Shown piece by piece: positions 47,901-62,900 of a stretch of DNA of 64,000 nucleotides. Each line of letters starts with the position of its first letter. Positions within the stretch are counted from its first letter, which is position 1. The position numbers and the translations under genes were made by a program. The stretch covers positions 26,816,154 to 26,880,153 of the forward strand of contig NC_057788.1 of the NCBI RefSeq assembly GCF_014905175.1, in the 5' to 3' direction. The notes beneath the pieces are model-generated. The model was given only the letters and a program-made list of their open reading frames with translations, had not been told where the DNA came from and ran no database searches. This DNA comes from Aphidius gifuensis. Lineage: Eukaryota; Arthropoda; Insecta; Hymenoptera; Braconidae.

Positions 47901-50900
47901 ATGTCGAGAAAATTTCACGACATAAGGCGTAGAATTTGTATTGCATTTTATTTTCATTCATACTTGTACTATACGCATTCATTCATTCATTTCTCCATTG
48001 ACATTGGATATAGTATATTTGTATTATAAATTTGTGTGTATACATTTATTTGTATTAATGTATGTGGCAGGCGCCACGACGAGATGATCTTTAAACAACG
48101 CACTTTTTTGCCTGACTCCGTACAACGAATTGTGTATATATGTATATTCAAATGAAATCACCAGTCTCGGCGCCAGTTTTAAAACAACTTAACCCCTTCG
48201 AAGGTCCGCGATTTCAATCTTAGGTGTTTTTAGTTTTTGCCTTCGAAGACCGTTGAATATTTTATTCCACTTTTATTTATTTTTTTTTTTTATTATTATC
48301 TTTCATTTTTATCAGCAAGTTAAAAATAAAAATTTAAATTTATAAAAATATTTATTATAATATAAATATACTGCGAATAAAATAATTTTTTTTTTTTTCC
48401 AAATTCTATTGTGGTATCATATTATATTTGTGATGTTTAAAATGCATGTTTATTATTAGTTGTAGAGGAAATAAAAAAAAAAAAAAGAAAATTTGTTAAA
48501 AATTATTTATATCAGTATGGAAATAAAAAATAGTGTGATTATGAAATATAAGGTGTATAAAAAAATCAAAGACGAGCAGCCGGCGCACGTTTTCGACCCA
48601 CGTTTTGCAGACGATATATAATCGTCTCACGTCCCACTCATGCTGGGGCGGATTAACCGATATGTCGACGATTAAAATGAATATAAAAAATATCAGTATA
48701 TATACATATATTCATAATAAATAAATAAATATATAAATAAATAAAATGAAAAAAGAAGCCGCGATGGCACACTCACCAGTTGCTTTAATTATCAATGCTC
48801 TTTTCTCGTTGATTTTATCTCACTGGGTAACATTATTTATTTTAGTCAAATCCAATAAACTCACTAATAAATAATCCATACTTTAGAGGCGCTTCAAAAA
48901 ATTAAATAACATAAATAACATAAAATTATAAAAATATAAATTACTCTAAATATTTTTCAACAGATTTCTCCAAACGAGACATTTTTAGAATTAATTCTAT
49001 CACATGAAATAAAATTGTGATGGAAAATAACAGTAATCTTGATAGAAATAAAAAATAAATATATAATTAATAATTTTGATGATAAAAAGATTTTTACTAT
49101 CAGAATTATTAATTTTTTATTTATTTGTTTATTAATAAATATACAGAAGCAGTTGGATTAATTGATCCCACCTACGATTACCGTCAAAAGTAAGTCATCG
49201 AAAGGACTACTAGTGGGTAGTAAATTTTTTTTTTAAATATTAACGCGCAATTCTTAAATGGTGTCATATTATATAATTGCAAATATCCGCATCTAATATA
49301 TATTTTATGTTATTATTTATTATACAAAAATGTACAAGCATATTAATATATAAAATAATAATTAAGTTGCAAAATAATGCAGTGTACTGTAATATAAAAT
49401 AAGCTTTGCATGGTTGATCCATTAAATATTTCATTTATACAAAGGGAATATGTTGAGAATAAAAAATAATAAAATGTCCTTAAAGCCATTATAATATACA
49501 TACTGAAGGATACAGCGCAGTTATGATGTGGTTTCCGTTGCAAGGAAATATGAGAATGGGAACACTGTAAGGAGAAGAGTAAGAGATATTACATTTAAAC
49601 GAGGCGAGAAGATGAAGAGGAAGGACAAAGATTTTGTGTTGTGGTGATTTATGATACGGTTAACAGTGTCAAGATGTCCCTGAATCGCGCTCGAGTTTCT
49701 TGGAACGTTCAAAACTTTGCGGGAAGCCACTAACGCCGCCGCGTGCGAAAAACGGACACGATGCTTTAATCTTCTTAGTAAACAGGTTAACATTCTACCC
49801 TTTCTATATTATAATATTTTTTCGTTTTATTAATTTTTTTTTACTATACAATGTAAAAATAATAGTGTCAAGAAAATAAAAGAATTTTTTTTTATTATTT
49901 TTATAATGAAAATATAAAATTTTGAAAAATGTTTAAATTTTTAGTGCATGTTATTTATTTATTTATATGTTAAATTATTTTTGATTTTGAGTTGAAATAA
50001 AATAACGTTTATAATAGAGTTTCAATAGTCTCGAGAGTTACAAATCAAACTTGTCTAATTTGGTGTTAAATTCAAAGCATCTGGGTTATACTCAAGGGGC
50101 AATCATAAAACGAGATGTACGTGACTTTTGTGTACATGTATCTAATAACTATACAGAGCCAGCCACTGTTTTGAAAATAGTGCACAATCTGTATGCATTT
50201 GATGTCTTGCACAATGTAAAAAAAATAAAATAAATAATACAACAATCTATCAATACACACGTAGTATATATAGAAAAAAAAAATATAAGAAAATTTTTAA
50301 TCGTAACAGGAAAATAACATCGATGTCTTTTGAGTCATGTTTCAATGTCCAATTAATTTAATGAATAAATTATCTGAGTAAAACAAATCTTTTAAATAAA
50401 TAAAAATTAAACATCTTATCTTAAAAATTCCAATGATTTGATCAAATTATTCGTGTCATTTTGTAGTTTTTGTGCATGTCATTTTTTATTTAATTTTATT
50501 TAACTAAATTCTCGCATGTTTTCTGTGAAATCGATTTATAAAAAAAATTGCATATGCTAATGAATGATAAATTGTAAAAAAAAAAAAGAAAAAGTTTTTT
50601 CCTTATTTTTGTTTAATTTTTTAAAATAATAATTTTTTTTTTACTTTTTATCATGTTTTGATTTTGAAAAAAAAGCTTATTTTATTTTTGTTATATTTTT
50701 ATTTCTTTGATCGTATGTCACGGTCGCAAAATTAAATGTCTCGGGTGGGTCTTTGGCTACACAGTGAGTCACACACGTTTAAACTGGTTTTTACTTTTTA
50801 GCGGTAATGCGCAGGTATTTTGAGATAAAAAATCACATCGCGTTTAGCGTTTTTTAATAAGAAACCTACCATAGAGTAGCTTAACTTTTTTTTATTTAAT

Positions 50901-53900
50901 TTCTTTTCATCGCCAAATAAGCGATATTAATATTGCTTAATTACACAAACCGATGCTAATTTTAACTAGATATTTTTTATTTATTATTTATTTACACTTG
51001 TCAATATAGTCATCAAACATTATCGTAATCCAATGTTAATAAAAAATTTAATATACGAGTTAAAAATGTTTAAAAAAATTTATCACAACTTAAATAGCTA
51101 TATATTCTTATTTATTTATTTTTTTTGTTTCAAATTAAATTAAAATTTTGATTACGATAAATGTTGTGATAAATACTTAAATATTTTTTTAATACGTTAA
51201 ATGGAATGCAATATTTCTGACAAACTATAGTGACCTGATATTTTCAATTAATTTTATATTTTATTTTTTAATGTTATGCTAAAATGCAAAATACATAAAA
51301 TTTAAAATAAATGTGTAGCATGAGTCTGTAATTACGCAGGTGTGCAACAATTACCCGAGGCCTGTCGACAACAAACTCAACTAATCGTCATTCTCCTCTC
51401 TCTATAATTCCCTTTACCATTCTTTTTTTTTTAATTTACTTACAATATAACACGGCAACGTATAGGCAATGATATCGTTTATCATATACCCGACAATTAT
51501 GCTTGGCAATTATATTCTAAAACGCCCATCGTCAATATAAATTTGCGGCAAAACAATTTCAAACAAAATATAAAAAATTACATTTATAAAAAAAATAATA
51601 TTATTATTTGTTTATATTTTTTTGTTTTATATTAATTTTATTATTATTTATTCATTTCTTGATATTGTAATTTGTCATTTAATTTAAATTATCTTAAATT
51701 ATTTATGTTTTTTCATGATAAACAGATGATCTAACATGAATAAAAAAATATAAATTAAAATTAATGAATATTATATTATTTTTTTTTTTTTATATACAAA
51801 TAGGAAACAAATAAAATACGCAGTTTAAAATTACGACTTTTTATTGTTACAAACTCAACACCGTCAGTGTCATATTTATTTTTTTATAAAATGTAATTTT
51901 TTTTATTTTTTATAATTAATTTGTTTTTAATTAAATTTATTCAATTTAAATGGAAATACTGTAGTCAGCCACATCAGTAGCAATTCGAAATAATTATTAA
52001 TGCAAATAATAATCAAACGATAAATTTAAAAAACTCATATTTCAAAAAGAAGATGTGATTATCAATAATTCCTTTTACTTAAATTAATTAATTAATTTTT
52101 TTTAATTTATATATAAATTATACTTGTTTATTATTATTATAAATTTTAATGAAAAAAAAAAATTTTTAAATAACCAATGAGACTACTATACGGAAATATA
52201 TGTGGCATGTGTGATGATCATTAATGAGTTGTATTTTTTTTTTTGCGCATTTAGTATTAATATATACTTTTCAACACATACCTTTCACGGTTATATTATA
52301 ACTGATCGTCAATGATTGCATGCCCCAAGATGACTCGATCGCACACGATCAAAGATCGATATCACGTTGTGACATCAACAAGAATCATGCTTTTTCCTAT
52401 CGTACACATATTCCGAAGATATTTCTCAAGTTTTATAGTGTAAAAAATAAAACCTTGCTAGACCACTGTGTGTAGGCTCATCCTGAAACAAAAAAAAAAT
52501 AAATAAATAGTTAGAAAGTGTTGCAAAATATTTAATTATTATATAAATTTTTATTTTTATTGGATCTATAAACAATTGAATGAAATGACAAAAAATAATA
52601 CAGCCATCTGATATAATTGGAGAAAAAGATAAATGATTAATTCTAATGGTATACAATGTAATCGATAAATTGGAATTCTTGATTACAATTATATTTAGTT
52701 CAATTGCCATAACTCAAATATTTAAACAAAGCCTTATGACAATAAAGCTCATTGGTAAATGTACACACTGAAACAAATACATTTGTTTGACCTCTCTTCA
52801 ATATATATAAATATAAAATTTATGATGTCAAAGGTTGAAATTTCGAGGAAAAATCTATTAATATCAAATGACATATTTGACAAACGATCCAAAAGTATCA
52901 GCTACTTTCCACCTCATTCGTCATCGTCATCATAAGCGTAATAAAGTCACAAATTTCTTGGACAAAACCAATTTCTTGAAATTTTCTTATATAAATATTA
53001 AAATGATAATTGAAAAAAAAAGAAAAAAAAAAAGTTAAATAATAAAATAAAAAAGTGTTAAATAATAAGAAAAAAAATGAATTAAAAAAAGTATAAATTA
53101 AAAGTAAATTATCTTGGACGATTAAACTTTTTGGTTAGACATTTCCTTACCAAGTTTTTTTTTTTTTTTTAAATACCCACTGTTTCAGCACCTTTTTAAG
53201 ATTCATTTCCCAAGGATAGATCGTTCTCGTTTTCTTCTACCTAGTTTCTCTTAGCTGTTGGGTCATGTGGGCAAGGATTAGTCGGTTCCTTTCCTCGTGA
53301 AATATGTCCTGGTCGCTTGAAAGCCCCAACCGACTTATTATCATCTAACGTATATCGAATTTCATGGAGCCATGAGCATATACCACTTTAAAATTAATGC
53401 TCATTGTACAAGACATTAGATCTCCTTTTAAATCATGCTTATTATTATACATAGTAATATATTAAGACTTGATAAATCATAGCGTGAAACGATATAATCA
53501 TTAACATTTTATTCATTTAATTTTTTTCAAATTATTTAACTCGCCTTTGGCCAAATGTCTTGCGTAACGATATATATATAATGAATCGTTAAAAAAAAAA
53601 AAGAAAAAACAATTTTATTTTTTTGTTTTCACACAAGTCTTGAAAGTTGATATTTTTCCTCACAGCTTGACTTGGATAAATTACATTTGACTTATTTAAA
53701 AGGTTAATTCTCACGTATTTAATAAAAAATTAATAATAAAATATATTTGATTAATTTTAATTTTTAATCTGGGTTTTTTTATTTAGAAATTAAAAAATTA
53801 TTTTTTTATTTTTTTTGTTGTTTGTTTTTAGGTACTTATAGCCGTGATAAACGCACGACGGACGATCATGAAATTGTTCTACCAAAAAAAGTAACAAAAA

Positions 53901-56900
53901 ATGGTATTCACATAAGTAATGAATTAAATCATCATCATGATAATAATGATGATATTAAATTACATTATCAATTGACAATATCTGGTTTACAATATCATCT
54001 TGAATTGACACCATCAACAAATTTTATATCACCTGGAATGTTGATAGAACGACGTAAACGTAATCTTCACACACGAAATTCAGGACATGATCATTATTCA
54101 AGTAAATGTCATTATCGTGGATTTATTCGGGGTCATGTGAATTCTATTGTTGCACTGTCAGCTTGTAATGGCTTGGTGAGTTATTATAATTTGTCATTTA
54201 AAAATTCAAAATCAAATATCACATATAAATTTTAAATACTTTTTATTATTTATTTATTTTATATATAACTACTTCTTTATGTCTTTTTTTTTTTCATTTT
54301 AATCTTGTTCAAATATATATATATACACTATTAAAATTTTTCAAAAAAAAGAGAAAATTAAAAAGAAGAAAACAACGTGACAATTCAACATTACTTGGAA
54401 TGCAATTATCTTGGTTTAAATACAATCTTTGTGAAAACGCTTTAAAATATTCTTGTCCATTTTATTCACAAATGTCATCACTGTCTTCGTACTTGAGATT
54501 GTTGGAAGCTTTAACCTTTTAAGTCTTGTATAAGATGGCAATGTGTCTTCTGATATCTCTTATGTTGGATATATTACAAGTAAAGATAACTCTTACTATG
54601 AGAAATTCAAGTCAACATGCATCATGACACTCTCACTATTTAATTTTATATTTATTTTTAAATTTCTCCCAAGTATATTATTTAATTATTTGCAATTAAA
54701 GTATCATTAACAAGAGATTACTTATTTTTTAATTAATGAAAATAAGAAAAAAAAAGAATCTTTTCTATTTTCATAATTTATCACGTTGATAGAGGGATTA
54801 TCTGGAGCTTTCTATCTGTTTAATAGTTTATTTAATATCTTTATTTATTTATTTTTTTATTACGTTTGTTATTGAATTTTATCAGCTTAGAATTGTCAAT
54901 TTAGTTTATCAGGATTTGTTACTGTGCTACTATTATTATTTTTTTTTTCCCTCAGTTATTTTTTTTTTCGCAGTGAGGGTTGGTCAACGTCAAACTTATG
55001 TTTGTTTTTTTTTATTGAGACATTAAACAATCATATATAATAGAGCTAGAATATTCAATAAAATTATAAAATAAAAATGAAAAAAATATATAGTATTATA
55101 GATAAATATCAATAATTGAAAAAATATTATGCGTCAGCACAATTTGCTAGGAGCTTCTAGATAATGATTTAATTTGCCACAAGCTGACAGATTTATGACG
55201 GCACACCCAACTTATAATACTGAATTTAACTCAATGTGAAGTGCACATAATATATAGATTTGTATACTACCTACGTGTCTGTCTGTATTTTTGCCCACTT
55301 TTATATAGACACACATAAATATACATACACAATAACCAACATGTCAGCATCACTATTTAAACTCGCATCCTATGCATATATTTTTCTCTTCATTTTATAT
55401 ATTATTTTGATTATTTTAATTTACTTTCAAAGACTGTATTACAGACGTGTCCGGGTCTCACGCAATAAAGTCGACATAATAATTGCTCAATTTCCTGCAA
55501 ATATCAAACCAACTTATATTCCTTGAATAATTTTGTTTTCGTTTTTTTTATTTTAAAATTCAAAATTTTTAATCACATAAATTATAAATTAAATTATCAA
55601 ATAATATTTAAATAATAAACACTGCAAAGTGCACTGCAATATCATTAATATTTGAACAAAACTATATTATCAGATTTTAGTATTTATAAAGCCAACAAAA
55701 TACTTGCCATGCAATGAATCTAATCGCGTGACTCTTCTTAACAAACACACTATATGTATATACGATAAAGTCTTAGACACAATTCGTCACGATTACAAAC
55801 CCGGCTATAAAAATATACACAATATAAAAATGCAAAATTAATTAGAATACTTGTCAATTAATAAGAAAAAACTTATTTACAAAAAAAAAAATTTATAAAT
55901 CGAAAATTCGAAATCAATATGCCTTGACGATTATTTTATACGTATATAAATTTGATACTATTATAACTTTATATGTCGTAAGAAAATATTTGTAATTTTC
56001 TGACTTATGGATCATGATTTTTACGATCAAATATTCTATTCAATGAGCAACACAATGAATCTAGTTTGAGGACAAATTTATGACTTGAATAAAGCAATTT
56101 ATGTCATTTATTATTACTTTATAAATCAACAAAGACAAAGTAATGATTTATTTATATGTTTACTCTTTTTTTTTTTTTTTATTTAAATATTTTTTATTAA
56201 AGATATAATATTATAATACAATTTAAATGTTGTCACTTTATGACATAAACCACTCGACACAAGTACTTGTAAATATGTATTAATATATGTCATGCATATA
56301 ATCAAATACAAGAGATGTAATGAAAATGACTATAAATGACAATTTAAGTATGTTTACAATTGGTTATGGGGTTCAGTATTAAGTAGCTGAAAGTATATTT
56401 ATTTGGTGTACATGAAAATAATATATATATACTGTCTGGTATGTGCGATATAATCACAAACTACATAAATGCATAATTATATTGTCTGTCTTTCGATCAA
56501 ACGTCTTTTCTCCTTATTATTTATTCATTTTTTTTATTTTAATTTTTTCAAGTATTCTTATACTTTTAAAAAAAAAAAATTTTATATTATTTTTTTCCTC
56601 ATTCTTTGTAATAAGATCATGAGATCGACTTACAGATTCAGATACATCCGGTATGATCTCATATATACCATGCAATTAATTATTTAAAAATTTATAATAA
56701 AATTTTTGAATTTTTTTTGTCTTGTATTTTGTCTTTATCGATTTGATCAATCTCAATACTCATTTCTTTGTGCTTTCTCTTGCAAATAATATGTATTTGT
56801 GGAAAATTAATGCATCAATGAAGAGGTGTATATGCATACACCACTCGCGCAGAAGTAGCTATGGGGTCACCATTCTAATGACAGCATAAATCACTACCCT

Positions 56901-59900
56901 TTCTTGTTCTCTCTCACCCTACTATTGCCACCGCTCTATTCCCAATGCCTGCAGGAAACATTTATCATCATCGAGATACCAACTCACCTTCGATCAAAAA
57001 AAAAATTTTTTTCAATGCCCGAGGATCCACGAAAAAATCATAACACGCACGTTGTGCTGATCACGCAAACACACATCACCGTGCAAATGTGAATGATCGT
57101 TAATCCTTTTTCTCTTTCTGGTACATATATATATTTCTTTTTATTTTTTAGAAATTTGTTTTTATCAATTTAATTTTATTATTCTTCTGTTTTTTTTAGA
57201 TCATATTATATTTTGTTATTTTTATAATATAAAAATAGTGATAATTCAATTTTCAGTTGAATAAATAAATAATATTTTAACTGATCACTGATGTCGTTTA
57301 AATTATAATATGCGGGTCACTGATTTTATGGTCAAAGGATAATATTATTTTGTTTGTTGTTGGGTTTATTGAAAAAAAAAATTAAATTAAATTTGGTAAA
57401 CTATTATTTGTTTGTTTATTTGGTAATAAATGAATTGGAATAATTAAATGAATATAAAAAATATTAGCTATACAAATTTAATTAAATTGAGTTGAAAATA
57501 ATATCATTGTAATATCATAAGATTTTAAATTTCTGGTTTTTGGATTACAGTGTGAAAATAAGTAAGCTAAATGTTGAAATGGGGGAGAATATGTATACAT
57601 GCCAAAATGACTATTGCCAGAGGGTGTATATATGTATTTGTGGGGCAAAACGAACGGGCCACTTTTGTACAATTGCATTTGAAAGTTTTATAGCTCTTGG
57701 AACATCACGATTGCGTTTCGATTGCCATTCTTGATTGCTATTTAATTCTTCAATATATAGCCATATCAAATTTCTAATGCTACGTTTAAATATAAATTTT
57801 ATCCTTTAACATATTTAAAAGAAAAAATAAACAAATCTATATACAATTTAGAAATTTTAATTGAAGAAAAAAAAAACAATTTTTTTTCCTCCTCTCGTTT
57901 TAGATTGATTATTTTTCGGATGGTTTTTATTGGTAATTAATTAATTGTACACTAATAAAACAGAAGTTCTTAGGTAATACAGTCTATTCAGATTCTAATC
58001 ATCGTTCATTAAAACATATTTATATTGGTACCCTGCTGCTTGATTATTAACCATCATATTTTACCTTACCACTAACCACAGCGATAATGAAATTGATTAT
58101 GCTCTCAATTAACTTTTCAACTATGGATCTTTGCACCAGTAGGACTCCAAACATACACACACACACACGTATTAATAAACCATATATTAATATTCAACAT
58201 ACGCATATTCTCTAGTCTCTCTTTTTCTCTTTCTTTTTCTCTTCGTCGTATGAATGCAATGCACGACTGATGCATCATACAATTAAATTTCCATCAATAA
58301 AAAAAAAATATGCAAAATAAAAATTCGATTAACGAATAAATGTGATCAAGATCTTCATAATTGGTTTTCTATATATTACTAATTTTTTATTTTTTTCTAT
58401 TTTAAATTGTTAAAAAATTATACTTTTGAAAAAAAAATATGTAAAATTAATTGACATAACTTAATTAAAATTTTTTTATTTTTTTATTATATATTCAATA
58501 AGTTTATTTGAAAAAAAAAAAAATATTAATAAATTTCAATAACATAACGTTGATTTTCATAGTACTAGAAAAATAATAAAAAATAAAAAATAAGATATAT
58601 AATTATTTAAATTGAAAATTCATTAAACTGACTTGTTCCATCAACAGAGTAAAATTTTATATAGTAATTATTGAAACACACATTTGTAATGAATAAAAGT
58701 GCCGCAAAATAAGTATAAATAAAATAAATAAACGATGTTTATCATCGGTAAGTTAAAAGGATGTCGAGAAGCTGGCATAAACTATAAAACATGGGCGTTA
58801 ACTGGTCAATGTATAATGTAATTTTTACCTCAACTTAAGACCGCCCATAGTAAATGTCTAGTTGGCCGATACAATAATCAAGCTTCAATGGATAATTTAT
58901 ACATAGTCTAGCAAGGTAGATACGGGTATATTTACGATCGTAAATACATTTACATCAATAAAAAGAATAATGACAACACACACATACTAACACAAAAATA
59001 GCTATTAGCTATGAGTTAAGCTATGCACTTGATGCTACTTTAAGACGAAACGAGAATAAATCCCTCTATACTATTTTTATACTTTTCTCAACATGATGCG
59101 AAATAATATTTTTATTTTTTTTTTTTTAAATAAATAAATTAATGATATGTTAATTCAGTGAGACAACATACAAGATTTACTGGTAAATAAATTTGTTTTT
59201 TTTATTCAAATAAATTATTTATTTAATTTTAATTTTTTTAATATAAATTTTATGTTGTTTTTTTTTTTGTATATTAATAAATAATTAGAGATAAATTTTC
59301 TTTGAAGATTTTGTACTAATTGGACGAGTATATACAGTTCAGTGTAATTTTCAGGAAAAAAAAATTTAACATGCATATAGAATTGAGTCTGATGGAAAAT
59401 CATGATTTCAAAGTAACAAATATATGTATATTATGGAATCAACTGAGAGACTGAGATATACAAACTCAGTATAACGTGAAATTTCTAGGTTTACATGAGA
59501 ACATGAGGTACATGAAGCTTGAGGCAGTAGTGCTGGTGCCATTAAACGGATCTTGGCTATGCGGTTTGTTCGTGGATAATACATATACATGAACATAGAA
59601 TATATGTATAAAGCCATACAGATAAACACAAGTAGTGTAAAATACACGCGATATATTTCTGACTCTCATTAAGAGATATCGGTTGTATTTCTCGCGACAA
59701 GTCAGCGTTTGCATACACGCGCATTACAAACACTCAGCCAATACATATTTATTTATAATAAAATTCCAGAAATATTATGTACATAAGAAGAAACAATGTG
59801 ATTACAAAATACAACAAGAGATAAACATATATATATTTCAATAAAAATATAAAGGTGTTTTTATCTATATTATTTATAATGAAAAATAAATTTAAAAAAA

Positions 59901-62900
59901 AAAAAAAGTTAATTGAATGGATAAAAACGATATTTAAATAATTCAACATTGTTATAATGTAATAAAATTGTTAGAATATATTTATTGTATAATTGAGATA
60001 TTGTAAATAATTGGTAAAAAAAATTATTTCAACATTTTGTTGAAAAAAAAATTAAATTATTCGTGGAAGACTATCAAAGTTTCTGAGACAAGAGTATATA
60101 AAAAAATGAAAATAAAAAATAAGAAGGGGGCAACAAAAATTAAAGAAAAAAATTAAAAAAAAAAAAAAAAAGATGGACATGAGAATGGGAAAAACAAGGT
60201 AGCGAAAGGCAGCGAAAGGTAGACATGTAGCTGAGAATGGCTCGTGTGGCGCCAAGTCATGGGCCTTTTTGTACAACGTCCGCACTTGACTGCTTTTGTG
60301 GTGACTGGCGCCATAGTTTTCACGGTCGGCGCCTAACTTTTTAATACTTTTTTTTTTCTTTAAAACCCATACTTTTGTATCATCTTTATCTATTTGTTTT
60401 AATTTTTTCATTGCAGAAAATTTATTCAAAAATTAAAAAAAAAAACAATAATTATTTATTTGTTTGTGTTTGATTAAAATTAATAATTTGTAATTAATTT
60501 ATAAAACGTTTACATTAATTTATAAAATTCTATTACGATGAGACTAATGAATGAGATTTTTTTTTTTTTTTAATTACAGGCTGGTGTATTACGTGGTGAT
60601 CACGGTGAATTCTGGCTGGAGCCAGTAGACGAGTCTTTTACGGGTGTTACAAGTAAACGTTCAACAAGACAAGTAGACACAGAACGATATACTAATAGTA
60701 AAAATGCAAGCTCAATGTCTGGTAGGCCTCATTTTGTCTTCCGGCGTTCAACAGCAGTTGAGATTGGCGCCGATCGTGGACGTCGTAGAAAAAGGAAAAA
60801 GAAGCAAGGAATAAATTGTGGAACACGGGGTACAAAAATAAATTTTAATTAATTTTCCATTCAAAATTAAAACAATTTAAAAAAAAAAAATAATAATAAT
60901 ATTTAAATATTGAAAAACAAATACTTATTAAAACAAGAAACTATATCAAGTTAAAATGCAATGAGGCTATTCATCAGGTACTTGAATGAAATCTTAATTT
61001 CAAACTCTTGTAATCAAGCAATTTACATTAAATAATTAAGTTCTTTAATCAAACTGTAAATTAGTATTTTCAGTTATATTATAATTAAAATTATTAAAAT
61101 AACAAAATATGATTATTAATAAAAAAAAAAAAATATAAATAAATATTTTAACATTTATATAGTGAAGAAAAAAAAAAATGAAATAATTCGATTGAATTTA
61201 TATTGTAATTTGAATAATTTAAAAAAACAATTTATATATCTTTCATTATCATATTTGTCATATGTTGATTGATTTATGTGTCTAATTTAAATGCAACATT
61301 TTATTATAGAACCAAGAAGACAAACTGACTCATCAACAGAACAGCAACCACAACTCGTTCAAGTTCAAGGTCATGCTCATAAAAAAAAAAGATGGCATCG
61401 TTCAAAAAGATCAATCAGTCGTCCAAGACACGTTGAAGCACTTGTCGTTGCTGATACTTCAATGATGGCATTCCATCAGGATGGCGATGTTGAAACTTAT
61501 TTACTAACTATCATGAATATGGTATCAGCACTTTATCATGATCCAACTATTGGTAATTTTATAAATGTCGTTGTCGTTAGAATCATTTTAATGGAAGAAG
61601 ATGAAATCGAGGTAATTTAAATTTTCCTGTTTGCCTTTTATCATCATATTCAATATAAAATTATATTTATAAATTTAAACATGTTTTTATTATTTTTTTT
61701 AATTAGCAGGGACTTAATATCACGGTTAATGCTGATAAAACACTTTATAATTTTTGTAAATGGCAATTGAAATTAAATCCGGGTGATGATACACATCCAA
61801 ATCATCATGATGTTGCAATACTTGTTACAAGGGAAGATATATGCTCAAAGGCAAATACACCATGTAGCACACTGGGAGTGGCTCATGTTGGTGGTATGTG
61901 TCAGCCTGATAGAAGTTGCAGTGTCAATGAGGACAATGGTATCACACTTGCTCATACAATTACTCACGAGTTGGGTCACAAGTTAGTTTTACATTTTATA
62001 TATGCACTCTCAATACACTTATCAATATCAATAAATTATCTATTTTATTTCTTTTTATTTTATTATGAATGTCAATTTAATTTTATAAAATAATAATATT
62101 GTTTTTTTAATTATTTATAATAGCTTTGGCATGTATCATGATACTGAAAAAATTGGATGTAACAAAAGAGATGGACAAACTCTTCATGTAATGACACCAA
62201 CATTTGAGGCAGAAACAGTACGTGTTGCTTGGTCAAAATGTTCTAGACGTGATATTATAAATTTTCTCGAGTAAGTAAAATATATATATATATATATAAT
62301 TTAAAATTAGAGATATAATATTATATACTTGATATATATAATGATAATTAACGATTCATCAATATTAACTACAGTCAAGGTAAAGGTGAGTGCCTGGAAG
62401 ACGAGCCAACATCTCATGACTATGCTTACCCGGAACTACCGCCTGGGGCAATGTACAATGCCGAGCATCAGTGTCGTCTTCAATTTGGTGTACGTGAAGC
62501 TTCTGTCTGTATAACAATAACACCGCAAGAAGTAAGTTATTTTTTTGAATTTAAATAAAAAATTTATAATATACGAATCGTGGGATTTTTTATTAATTAT
62601 ATACATTTTTTTTTTCTTAAACGAATTTAGATTTGTTCAAAATTATGGTGTGTTGTTAATGGTTCCTGTCATACAATGCTTCATCCAGCAGCCCCAGGAA
62701 CTACTTGTGGCAAACACATGGTAATTTAAAAAGAAAAAAATCAAAAGGAATTTTTTTTTATAAATGAAAATTATAAACAAATTGATTTGAATTTTGTTTT
62801 TTTTTTTTAATTAAAGTGGTGTCAAAATCAAAAATGTGTACCGATGGCTGATCGACCAAATCCAATTGACGGTGGGTGGGGTGAGTGGGGTGACTGGAGC

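Larger units (their letters stand above)
45030..53831 (+). other. Intron 1 of third ADAMTS gene (about 8.8 kb)
   Basis: It separates the signal-peptide exon from the prodomain. It carries several GC-richer islands (about 46240-46330, 46720-46920, 47020-47130, 48060-48260, 48560-48660, 49500-49790, 51340-51420, 53200-53380) in AT-rich DNA, and inverted repeats at 49065-49114 and 51078-51174. No coding exon is recognised. It may hold enhancers. Confidence 0.6.
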
